This document shows, in pieces, positions 12,587 to 23,214 of a DNA stretch of 64,000 bases. Below the pieces are notes generated by a model. The model was given only the letters and a program-made list of their open reading frames with translations, was not told the DNA's origin and made no database searches. This DNA is from Malania oleifera (Eukaryota > Streptophyta > Magnoliopsida > Santalales > Ximeniaceae): positions 248,001 through 312,000 of the forward strand of contig NC_080421.1 of the NCBI RefSeq assembly GCF_029873635.1. Reading direction: 5' to 3'. Every line of letters starts with the position of its first letter. The stretch's first letter is position 1. A program made the position numbers and the translations under genes.

Positions 12587-15500
12587 TGGTAGAGGGCAGA
12601 GGCAGGAGACGAGAGGACGCGAGGTGCAGGCAGGGCAGGGTCCTCTAGTCTATCAGACTTATGGTAGGAGGCACTAGGGAGAGTGTCGAACTGGTAGTGT
12701 AGTGTGCTATCGCTGTGGTAGATCGGGGCACATGGTGTGAGACTACCCTACCCCACTAGATGCAATTCCAGCTCCTAGACCATACCAGGGAGGTTATCAA
12801 GCGCCACGTGGTGGCTAACAGAGGAATATAGCTCCAACCAGGGTGTATACTCTGACACCAGGTGAGGCTGAGACGGCAGGTGACGTGGTAACAAGTATGG
12901 TTATTATGTTTTCTTTTAAAGTTACTACATTGTTTGATTCAGGAGCTACACACTCGTTCGTGTCTTCGGGGTGTGTTAAATTATGTGGGGCTGAAACACA
13001 ATCATGAGATGTTAAATTGTTAGTATCTACACCGACTGGGTCAGCAGTGAGGTGTAGTAGAATGCTCCGAGATTGTCCAGTTAATATTCAAGGAAAAACT
13101 TTGCCTGCTGATCTGATAGTGCTAGACATGCACAGGTTTGATGTTATATTTGGCATGGATTGGCTAGTAGCTAATTTTGCCAGCATAGATTGCCTAGCAC
13201 GAGAAGTGATATTCATATCTTCGGGGAAAGTGGAATTCAAGTTCGTAGGGTTGCGAGTGCAATCCTCGCCTCAGCTAGTTTCAGCTATTCAGGCCAGAAG
13301 ACTACTGCTGAGTGGTTGTCAGGGGTTTGTGGCGGTTGTAAAGGAGATGTCAGAGAATGAATTGAAACTTGCTAGCACGCCTGTAGTAAAGGAGTTTACA
13401 GATGTTTTTCCATATGAGTTATCAAGCTTGCCACCCGATCATGAGGTAGATTTCCCTATTGATCTACCTTTCAATACAGCGCCGATTTCTAAAGTACCTT
13501 ATTGGATGGTGCCAACAAAATTGCCAGAATTGAAGAATCAGTTGCAAGATCTGCTTGATAAGGGCTTCATATGACCCAGTGTATCTCCGTGGGGAGCTCT
13601 AGTTTTATTTGTGAAAAAGAAAGACGGGACTATAAGGATGTGTATAGATTATAGGGGGATTAATAAAGTGACAATCAATAATAAGTATCCTCTACCCCGT
13701 ATCGACGATTTGTTTTACCAGCTCTTGGGTACACGGGTGTATTCAAAGATGGACCTCAGATTCAGCTACAATCAGGTAAAAGTGAAAGCTAAAGACGTCT
13801 CGAAGATGGCCTTCAGGACCAGGTACGGGCATTATGAGTTTCTTGTTATGCCGTTTGGTTTGACAAATTCTCCTACGGTATTTATGGACTTGATGAACAG
13901 AGTCTTCCACCAATACTCAAACTAGTTTGTTGTTGTTTTTATTGACGATGTACTGGTTTATTCGAGGAGCTATGAGGAGCATGAGACACACTTAAGACAG
14001 GTTTTACAGACACTTCGGGAAAAGAAGTTGTACGCCAAGTTCAGTAAATGTGAATTTTGGCTTGAGAAGGTCGTGTTCTCGGGGCATGTTGTATCGGGAG
14101 GTGGTATTTCTGTGGATCCTAGCAAGATTAAGGCAGTAGTGAATTGGGTTAGACCAAAAAGTGTCCAGTAGATCAGGAGTTTCTTGGGGCTAGCTGGCTA
14201 TTACCGTCGTTTCGTTGAGGGATTCTCAGCTTTCTCAGGACCTTTGACATGACTAATGAGGAAGAATGTCAGATTTGAGTGGGATGAGAGCTGTGAGCAG
14301 AGTTTTCAAGAACTGAAGCAAAGATTAGTCATAGCACCAGTATTGGTTATCTCATAAGGGGGTGAGGGGTATGTCATTTACAGTGATGCGTCCTTGAAGG
14401 GATTTGGTTGTGTATTGGCAGGGTAGTGGCGTATATGTCCAGGTATTTGAAAGAATATGAAAAGAACTACCCTACACATGATCTTGAATTGGCTGTAGTG
14501 GTACATGCATTGAAAATTTGGAAGCATTACCTGTACGGCGAGTAGCGTGAGATTTTCTCTGACCATAAGAGCTTAAAGTATTTCTACACCCATAAGGAAT
14601 TGAATATGAGGTAGAGAAGGTGGTTAGAGTTGATTAAGGATTTTGATTGTACCATTAGTTATCACCTAGGGAAAGCAAACGTGGTAGCTGATGCGTTGAG
14701 CAAGAAATCTAGGAAACTAGTGTTGGTGGCTATGGAGATCCAGTATCCAATTATAATGGATCTGGAGAGACTCGGCATAGAGTTGGTAGATAGTGATCCT
14801 CCAGTATGTATTGCCAGCCTAGTAGTACAATCTACTCTACAAGAAAGAATTAAAGCCGCCCAGAAGGAAGACCCAGAATTAGTAGAGGTGATAGTTAGAG
14901 TACAGAGTGGTCAGGGGGAGGAATTTAGTATTGCAAATAACGGAGCTTTGCGGTTCCGTTCCAAATTATGCATTCCTGCCGATATAGAGATTAGAAAGAC
15001 TATTTTTTAGGAGGCTCACAAATCTTTGTATACAGTTCATCCCGGTAGTACGAAAATGTACAGAGATTTGCGAGAGTCGTACTAGTGGAGTGGTATAAAA
15101 AGAGAGATTGCCGAGTATGTAGTCCAGTGTTTGACGTGCTAGTAGGTAAAGGCTGAGCACCAGAGGCTGGCAGGGCAATTGCAACTGTTATTTATCCCAG
15201 AGTGAAAGTGGGATCATATATCAATGAACTTCGTGTCAGGATTGTCGACGGCATTATATGGCCAGAATACCATCTGGGTAATTGTTGACCGTTTGACTAA
15301 GACCGCCCACTTTATACCTATCAAGATCAGCTACTCCCTCAACCATTTAGCGGAGATCTACATTTAGGAGATAATTCTTTCTCATGGGGTGCCAGTATCG
15401 ATTGTATCAGGTCGAGACCCGCGTTACTTCACGTTTTTGGAAGAGTCTGTAGGAAGCACTAGGGTCTCAATTGTCATTTAGAACGGCATTCCATCCTCTG

Positions 15501-16513
15501 TCAGATGGGCAGACTGAGAGGACGATACATACATTAGAGGATATGCTTCGTGCGTGTGTATTGGATTTTGGAAGTAGTTGGGTTCAGTTTATGCCACTAG
15601 TAGAGTTTGCATATAATAACAGTTATCAAACCAGCATTGGCATGACACTGTTTGAGGCTTTATACAGTAGGAGATGTCGTTCTTCTTTATTTTGGGATGA
15701 AGTGGTGAGAGGCGAGTAGTGGGGCCAGAGCTTGTGCAGCTAGCGCTTGATAAGGTTTAGCTTATCAGTGACAGGATTAGTGCAGCTCAGAGCCGACATA
15801 AAAGTTATGTTGATAATCACCGCAGGAATCTAGAATTTGATGTGGGTAATCATGTGTTTTTGAAGATAGCTCTGATGAAAGGGGTTGTGTGATTTGGGAA
15901 TAAGGGTAAACTTAGTATTAGGTTTATCGGTCAATTTGAGATTCTAGATAAAGTGGAGCCAGTAGCTTACAGGCTAGCTTTACCACCCGTGTTGTCCAGG
16001 ATCCATGACGTATTCCATATTTCTATGTTGAGAAAATACGTCCCAGATCCTTCTTATATCATCAGTTATGATGAATTAGAGTTTAGTGATTCACTGGTGT
16101 ATGAGGAGGTACTAGTACAGATACTAGATAGGAAAGTACAAGAATTACGTAACAAGAAGATTCCTCAGGTAAAAGTTTTGTGGAGGAATCATGCAATTGA
16201 AGAGGTTTCCTGGGAATTCGAGGAGCATATGAGGTAGAGGTATCTGTATTTATTCCAAGAAGTTTGATTGGGTAAAATGTAAATAGTTAGGTAGTATTTC
16301 TTTTGCAGGTATGGTTTAATTAGTGTAGCATTTTAGTTTTGGGAGAATTTTCCTTTTGTATATATAATCTCCCAAGACTCGAAATGTAACCACGGTATTC
16401 CTCCGCCATAAGTGAGGATAAGTAATAAAATAAGTAGACCCTTTTCTTGTTAAGGGATGATGAGTTACGTAAAAGGTAAATTTCGAGGACGAAATTTTAT
16501 AAGGATTGGAGAA
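12587..16513 (+). mobile_element. Ty3/gypsy chromovirus (Tekay/Del-like) fossil, 5'-truncated
   Basis: Domains in order are: the gag C-terminus with a CCHC knuckle (about 12700-12750), retropepsin with LFDSGATHSF (about 12930), reverse transcriptase (about 13370-13960, with [24 protein letters not shown] and a [10 protein letters not shown]-type active site), RNase H (about 14200-14710), integrase (about 15000-15720), and a C-terminal chromodomain-like region (15953-16237, with ISMLRKYVPDPS and VKVLWRNHAIEEVSWEFEE). The polypurine tract (16501-16513) and the 3' LTR follow. The 5' LTR and most of gag are missing. It is inactive, with many breaks. Confidence 0.93.
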
Positions 16514-16614
16514 TGTAATGACCTGAAGAATAGTGACATTTAAATAAAAAAAAAAAAGGAAAATAACAATCGAAAACAGAAGGAGGCAGTTGACTTCACC
16601 GACGAACGCTTCGT

Positions 16615-16838
16615 GTTCGTCGACGACATTGCATTTTATAAAGGAAAATCCCGAGGAATTTTATAGGGGACTCGTCAACGAGGGTATAACAGGAGCTCGT
16701 CAACGAGGATAGGATTCGTCGACGAGAAAATGCCGAGAGAAGAATATGGGCTACTCTAAATTTTGTCGACGAAGGGTGAGGTTCGTCGACGAAATTACTT
16801 AAGGACTTGTCGATGAGATAACGTGGCTCGTTGATGAA
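16615..16838. repeat. Array of eight 12-bp palindromes YTCGTCGACGAR in an LTR
   Basis: Copies at 16615, 16671, 16696, 16715, 16762, 16782, 16806 and 16827 fit TTCGTCGACGAA or one-to-three-base variants such as CTCGTCAACGAG and CTTGTCGATGAG. Each is nearly self-complementary around GTCGAC or GTCAAC. They lie early in the LTR, where the U3 region with promoter elements is expected. Their role is unknown; protein binding, hairpin formation or selfish amplification are all possible. Confidence 0.85.
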
Positions 16839-17479
16839 TCCTGCAGTATCAATAGTCCTAAACTGATTTTAATCGCAGAAAATCGGCCGCAACCCTCTCC
16901 TCTCTCTCTCCTATGACCTTTCCCCCTTCTCTCTTCGATTTCGGCTCCGTCAGTCACCGGTTCGAGGATCTGAAGCCACCACGACGCTCCTGGGAAAGTT
17001 CTCTGTAAATCTGTCGGAGCGGATCGTCGGTGGGACTAAGGTGGAAACCATCCCAAATCCAGGGTAAGACTTTCTACTCAATATTTGGAATTTTGACAGT
17101 TGAAGGAAGCATAGTACGTGTAGGAATACTGAACTTTAGTTCTGGGAAATTCCGTTTTTAAGGTGTTGAATGGGGAACCCCGCGAGTGCAAGATAGATTT
17201 TCTTAGGGGCTTTTCAAGAATCAGGTATGGGGATAAACTAAGTTAGTATTTTATAAAAATATGTATATTGTTATAGCATTTGATTTCAGGAAATAAATAT
17301 ATATATATATATGATTTATATTTGGGAAAATACTATTGGAAATGATGGTATGTTGAATATGCGAAAAACCTGTTAGTGTGGCATGAGTAAAAATTGTTAT
17401 GAAATACTGCTTTTTGGGAATGTGTGAATGGTACAAATTTTTATAATGGAAAACCGGCATATGGTTCGAGATTTTAATA

Positions 17480-17700
17480 TATTTGCTAGCGCACGGGCTG
17501 AGCTATGTGAATGATTTGCCAGCATACAAGGCAAGCTATGTTATGATTTGCCAGCGTACGGGTTGAGCTATGGATATGTTTGCCGGCGTACAGGTCGAGC
17601 TATGAAAATGATTTGCCAGCGTATGGACTGTGCTATGATTTGTCGGCTTACGGGCCGAACTATGGTAAAATGTGAAATACCGGCGTACGGGCTGATAATT
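17480..17700. repeat. Tandem repeat of about 36 bp (TTTGCCAGCGTACGGGCTGA)
   Basis: Six to seven variant copies of a unit reading GCCAGCGTACGGGCTGAGCTATG plus a short A/T-rich spacer, inside the gypsy LTR. The CGTACG palindrome in each unit is partly conserved. Spacing varies by a few bases, so this is an old array. Confidence 0.8.
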
Positions 17701-18699
17701 TTTCATGATATATGTAAATATGCAAAATGATATGATTGATCTGATAATTAATGATATGAGATATCCATGTATCACAGTTTCAGTATATGTTATATGATAT
17801 CAAAACCTGGTTGGCTTAGTATAGGTTAGCACTTGTACGGTACCGTTGCTATGTGTCCATGGTCTTCATGATCATGATATTTGTGTTAACGCCGCTGTAC
17901 GAAGTGGTGTGAGATTGGATGGTCAATGTGGTTTTTAAGAAGTGTGTGAGCGCTCCTGGTGTACGGACTAGGTCTAACAGACCTATCAGACTTACAGACT
18001 GTATTTTTGACTTGGCAGTGGTCGGTCAACCATTATCAAGTCCCGCCTTTGGGCCACACAACCCAGTCATGTGGGGGTAATACATGACAACAACCAGCTA
18101 ACCTACTAGGAATGCTTTTGTATTATTATTATTATATGAGATGAAATATGTTTATGAAAATGCAGTATGTTCTGTCATGTTTTGATGATATATATGTTTC
18201 CCAGATTTGACATAATAGTTACTGAATATGTTCTGTATGATATATGTATAACATAGAATACTCATGTTGCCACACATTGGTATTAGTTTATTTCCCTTAC
18301 TGAGAGGTATTTCACCCCAAAATTTTATAAGCTTTTCAGGAGCCCTAGATAGGAGAGTGGAAAAGCCTCGCTGATCTAGTGCTGTTTGACCGCCCTCTTT
18401 GAAGGGTAAGTTTTAGTAGGGACAGTTGGATTTTGTGGGAAATGTCCCTAGATCTTATTTTTGGGATGTATATACTGAAATACAATGGATATAGTGACTC
18501 TGGTATTTATGGTAATGTGATGGATGTTTTCGTATTTATAATATTGTGATTTTATGTTTCCTGCTGCTTGGGCTTCCGTTATGTGTTCGGATGTATCCTT
18601 GGTACCTGGGGGTCCAGGTAGATTATGATCTGTTGAGATTTGTGAAATTGAATTTATTATATTATGAAAAAAAATGTGAAAATTAAGCAGGTCGTCACA

Positions 18700-19140
18700 C
18701 ATCGTTCATGAGGTAGCAAGATACGAACATTGCTTGGTAAAAAATTGACCCATTTGATGAGCATTACTTATGAGGCAATGAGAGATAGATACTACTTGAC
18801 ACAAAAATAGCCCATCTGATAAGCACTATTGATAATGCTAAAAATGTTCATTTGATGAGCATTGCTCATGAAAGACAACAAGAGATGGACATTGCTCGAT
18901 AAAAAAAATGGTCTATTTGATGAGCACCGCTCATGAGACCCATAAATACCCCATCCGATGAGCACCGATCATGAGGCAACAAAAGACAGACACTATTTGG
19001 CAAAAAATTGATCCATTTGATGAATACCGCTCATGAGACCCAAAACTACCTATCTAATGAGCACCGCTCGTGAGGTAGCAAGAGTTGGACATCATTCCCT
19101 AAAATATAGGTCTATTTGATGAGCGCCACACATAAGATAA
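18700..19140. repeat. Dimeric tandem repeat of about 100 bp with palindrome GATGAGCACCGCTCATGAG
   Basis: The 19-bp motif, self-complementary at TGAGC..GCTCA, recurs at 18756, 18818, 18854, 18919, 18957, 19019, 19056 and 19118. A degenerate copy lies at the start of the array. Steps alternate between about 62-65 and 36-38 bp, so the real unit is about 100 bp with two motif copies, repeated roughly four times. The array begins at the gypsy LTR edge and ends about 0.9 kb before the host start codon. Origin unknown. Confidence 0.8.
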
Positions 19141-19863
19141 CAAGAAACATGAACCGATGTGATAACAGAAGTACTTATATCAAATGCAATATACTCTCGA
19201 ATCAAAAAGATAACTCTAAGACTCGAGAGTAGGGGGCTATAACTTAAAAAAGATTTTGACATTAAATTCGACATAACTAATGTAAGACCAAAAAATGAAA
19301 AAACATCAAGAAGTTAATGGATAAGAAGTAATGTCCGCTAATTAAAGTAAGAGGTTAACACATCAATTTTTACTCCCTAATAACATATCCGCAATATAAT
19401 TCTTGCGATCCATTAGTAGAGAAATTGATAGGTAGGTATTCCAAATGTCTATAAAAAGAGTTCCTAAAGAAAGTAAGACATCTTATCTCATATTATTATG
19501 ATCTATACTTTTGTCGTTGTAAACATATAACTCTTTCAAACTCTCTTAGGTATCGGAATGATTCCTCAAAATACACCGGGGTACTCTAAGTTATTTTTAT
19601 CCCATTCTTGATAGGTAATTTAAGTCATGATTGATTCAAATTATTTTGAATAAATTTTGAGAGTAATAGGTACACAAGAAATAAAATATGACTTAGTAAC
19701 TATATGTATATGTGTATGTATTTATTTTATTTTATTTTTATTTATCTGTCCTGACTCCGATAATGCGTTTTCAATCGGGCGCTTTGCCCTGCGTGCTGGA
19801 ACTGCATATCGAATGCGGGTCCAAACCCGAGCACCCGACCTATTACCCATCTTCATCCACCCA
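19141..19863. other. Upstream intergenic region of the transporter gene
   Basis: AT-rich sequence with no convincing gene. A TATAAAA string lies at 19450-19456. A short inverted sequence around ACTCGAGAGTAGGGGGC (about 19220-19237) could be an old LTR or polypurine remnant, but I cannot assign it. Reading frames that run through here into exon 1 are discussed under the gene. Confidence 0.5.
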
Positions 19864-19887
19864 GGCCCAGGCCCAGGCCCAAGCCCA
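19864..19887 (+). promoter_or_regulatory. Four tandem GGCCCA (site II / TCP-type) elements
   Basis: GCCCA occurs four times in 6-bp register (19865, 19871, 19877, 19883), giving TGGGCC/T on the other strand. TGGGCY (site II) elements are known promoter motifs of plant housekeeping genes bound by TCP factors and are usually found close to the transcription start. Their position about 130-155 bp before the ATG fits a proximal promoter for the transporter gene. That function is inference. Confidence 0.5.
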
Positions 19888-20017
19888 GAGCCAGCATCAC
19901 TCCACGTCTCCCACCCAAGCCAACTCCCAACGAAACGATCGAGAGCAGTCGTGCTGCGAGAATCCAAAATCTCCGGCGAGAAACCCCGGGGCAGCTTTCT
20001 CGGCTGCAGATTTGCAA

Positions 20018-23000
20018 ATGGAGTACAAAAAACTCAAAGATCAGGTTTGTTAACTTCGATTCATCTTTCACCAATTCTTGTTGGTCGATTTAGTTTACTG
20101 TTTACATTTTGATCGAATCTTGCGATTTTTAAGCTCGTAGGGGCTTATTCAACTTTCACTCAGATCGGTTTTTTCCTCATCGTTCCGGGAGCTTTATCTT
20201 TGATTTGGTCTATTCACCTGCATCTTCTATTGTTGTTGTGTTGTTGTTGTTATTATTACCTGAGTACGTGTGTGTGTTTGTGTGTCACGATTTAACCTGT
20301 AGGATAAAGATGATGCAGCTGGCGAAGATTTGGAGAGCTTACGCAGAAAAGCGTTCTCAGGTGGTACGTCTTCGACAAAGCTCAATAACATGTAGGAATT
20401 AGGAAATGAATTAGTGGGGCGTCTTCTGTTGCTTATGATTGCCGTTGATGTTGCAGTTCCTGCCATTAATTTGGGTAGCTCAAGTGAACGGTCCAAATGG
20501 AAGCGCAAGTACGGGCTGTCTTCTTACATTTACGGCATTACGTCCTGGACACAAAAATATAGCCTAAATATCTGCTTGTTTATTTATTAAAAAAAAATTC
20601 AGGTCAATTGTCACACTTGCGTTGACGGTTCTTACAAGTTCACAAGCAATACTCATCGTATGGTCCAAGCGAGCTGGAAAGTACGAGTACAGTGTCACAA
20701 CGGCAAACTTTTTGGTAAGAAATTAAAGTTTCTTTTTGTAGATAAATTTAAATTGACAAGTGCAAAATGAGTTCTGAAATTACAGAGAGTCATGGACCTC
20801 GAAGGCTCGAAGACATCAAAATGTTTAAAACTGCTACACATTTGTTACCTTTTAGTTTTAAATTATGGTCACCAATTTCATGTTGACATATTTGAAGCCT
20901 CAACTTTCTGCTTCCTAATTTTAAAATTAGGTGGAGGCTTTGAAATGTGCATTTTCACTTGCGGCCTTGGGAAGAATATGGAGTAATGAAGGTGTTACTG
21001 AAGACAACAGGTTAACAATATTCATTTTTATTATTTTTCATTGTTTCTCATTCCAACTAATGTTGGAACCATGAATGAGGGATGTTGGCTTGGAATTTAT
21101 GCTTCTATTTTGTATATATTAGCATACGTTTGTATGAACCTATGGAACTGCATGGCAGAGTTCATATGCAGTTCTTGTTATCTCCTGTAACTTATAGATT
21201 GCTGAACTTCCAGGTTGCAGTTGACGTACGGTAATATACTCTTTTGGTTAGAAACTTTTGGGGCATATCAGAGATAATGTGTTTGACAAGATGGTTTTTA
21301 GATTGGTAATGTAGCTTCCTAGGTCCTAAACTCATATATATTTTATAAGGACTTGGCAGGGAAGTTAAATATTTCCCTTTGTTTTACTAATCTGGTCTTA
21401 AATATGGTCATTTAGAATTTCAGGAATTTCAGCTACTTCCATTTCATATTGTTACTTATTTATTATATTGGTCATTATTCTGGCAGTTCCCCAGTCAATG
21501 CATACAAGGATATAAATTCTACTAGACTTTGTTCTAGGCAAAAAGTACTATCAGCATGCTATTTGCTATCATATTAATTACAAAGTATGTTTCTTCCTCA
21601 TTCAGTGTACTCGGCTTGAGCATTTGTTGGCATTGTCACATTGAGCTGCATTGGATTGTAGCTGGTCATTATATTCTGGTTTTGTGATTGTGTTTACAAC
21701 TTCAATATATTTTTGTGCTTGAACTCTTCATTAATTTTGGTAGCCATTCATTTAAAAATTTACTGTCTAATATCTTCATATGTTTCTGTTATTTATTAGG
21801 TTGAGCACAACACTAGATGAAGTTATTGTTTACCCCATTCCTGCTTTGCTCTACCTCATTAAAAACTTACTTCAGGTTAGTTATGATTTTTTTTTTTCGG
21901 GCTAAAAAATTTTAGCACCTGTATTCTTGTGTTCCAGATCTTGATAGTTCCTATTTTTTTTTTTCATTTTCTGTGCTAGTATTACATCTTTGCATATGTG
22001 GATGCTCCTGGTTATCAGATTCTGAAGAATTTAAATATTATCAGCACCGGTGTTTTATACCGAATTATTCTTAAGAAACAGTATGCCCTTTCACCATTTA
22101 TGTTGGATTTGTTCATTTTGCATGGAAAATATTTGCACAATCCGTAGAAAATTTAGTTGGCAGTCAGGAAAGATTAATATGGTGCCATTTAATCCATGCA
22201 TTGATATTACTCTCTGTGTGTGTGTTTGGAGGTGGGGGTGTGGGTGGGGAGAGGGTGAAACTTACCCATGCTCTACCCCACCCTTCTACCACATGAGAAG
22301 ACATGGGTAGTCATGCAAGATTTCTGGTAATAATAAAAATTGCAAAATGTGAATGACCTCGTTTTGCACCCATGTTTCAAATCAGAAGTATTGTGTTATA
22401 TATTCAAAGCATCCATGGGTGAACTGTTCTAGACACTCTTGGCTGTTTGAGGATGAAGTTGGCTGTTTCTGTTTTGAATCTCAAAGATAGAAAAGCTTAT
22501 ATTTTCAGTAGTTACCTAAGCAAGAAAAATATCCCTAGTACAAATAGGATCATGCAGGATTCTTATTAGGCATTACACTTTAATTACACTTTTTTTTCGG
22601 GTTATACTTTAATTGCACTTTTTTTCAGGTTAAGTGAAATTCAGTGGGCAGCTTTCATTCTACTATGTGCAGGGTGCACCACAGCACAACTTAATCCTTC
22701 GTAAGAGTTATTGTGATTTTCTTATTAGTTGCTAAAACAGAGTTAAAGTTTGTCCTTTGGCATGATGCTTTTATCAGTTTTGGAGTATGGACCTATTATA
22801 TTTTTTTGTGACTATCGTTTGGATGACTTGAACTGATATGCATGTCTACTTGGATGGACAACCTGACCAAACTGTCTCATTGTAAAGTTACAAATAAAAA
22901 ATTTTAACTGTTAATATTGCTGCTTATAATTATAGAAAATCATATAAAGCTTTTGAATTATCAATTTCTATAATTTGTTGAAATTAAAAATATCATTTTG

Positions 23001-23214
23001 ATATTATATTGGTTATTGCAGTTCTGATCATGTTCTACAAACTCCTTTTCAAGGTTGGGTGATGGCCATTGTGAGTTTTTTACATTTTGAGGTTTAGTCC
23101 ATGAAAAGTAAGTTAATTGTAGCAAGAATATGAAACGATCTTATAAGGTAATGGTTCGCTATACATTTGCAGATAATGGCACTTCTTAGTGGTTTTGCGG
23201 GAGTCTACACTGAG
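20018..23214 (+). CDS. Transporter exons 1-10 (residues 1-224)
   Basis: This block encodes a charged cytosolic N-terminus (residues 1-47, ending SKWKRK), then the first membrane helices. The most conserved part, [18 protein letters not shown], is in exon 7 (residues 137-170). Exon 10 ends at GFAGVYTE (residues 217-224). The exon 2 donor is ambiguous: GT at 20364 (GTACGT, chosen) or at 20361 (GTGGTA). Both keep the frame and differ by one glycine. Introns 5 (789 bp), 7 (548 bp) and 8 (321 bp) show nothing recognisable. Confidence 0.93.

Larger units (their letters stand above)
16514..18699 (+). mobile_element. 3' LTR of the 12.6-16.5 kb gypsy element
   Basis: It starts TGTAATGACC directly after the polypurine tract and ends GGTCGTCACA at 18699. 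Its length of 2,186 bp fits the family. It contains a palindrome array (16615-16838), a CT-rich run (about 16890-16940) and a tandem repeat (17480-17700). Its right end abuts the ~100-bp tandem repeat upstream of the host gene. Confidence 0.85.

Noticed and set aside
17480-17700. Regularly spaced repeats resembling a CRISPR array
   Set aside because: Spacers are short, similar to each other and variable in length, the genome is a plant nuclear genome, and the array lies inside a retrotransposon LTR.
18700-19140. Palindromic repeats resembling a CRISPR array or operator cluster
   Set aside because: The spacers are related to each other and form a dimeric satellite-like unit, with no associated genes.
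19450-19456. TATAAAA as the TATA box of the transporter gene
   Set aside because: It is about 570 bp from the start codon and lies in sequence of possible repeat origin. The GGCCCA cluster at 19864-19887 is a better promoter candidate.
19853-20074. Minus-strand Gly-rich frame opposite exon 1
   Set aside because: It is the complement of the GGCCCA repeat and exon 1; no independent evidence for a gene.
22050-22310. 86-codon plus-strand frame across exon 7 and intron 7
   Set aside because: It is read in a different frame from the transporter exon and continues into the intron; a shadow frame.
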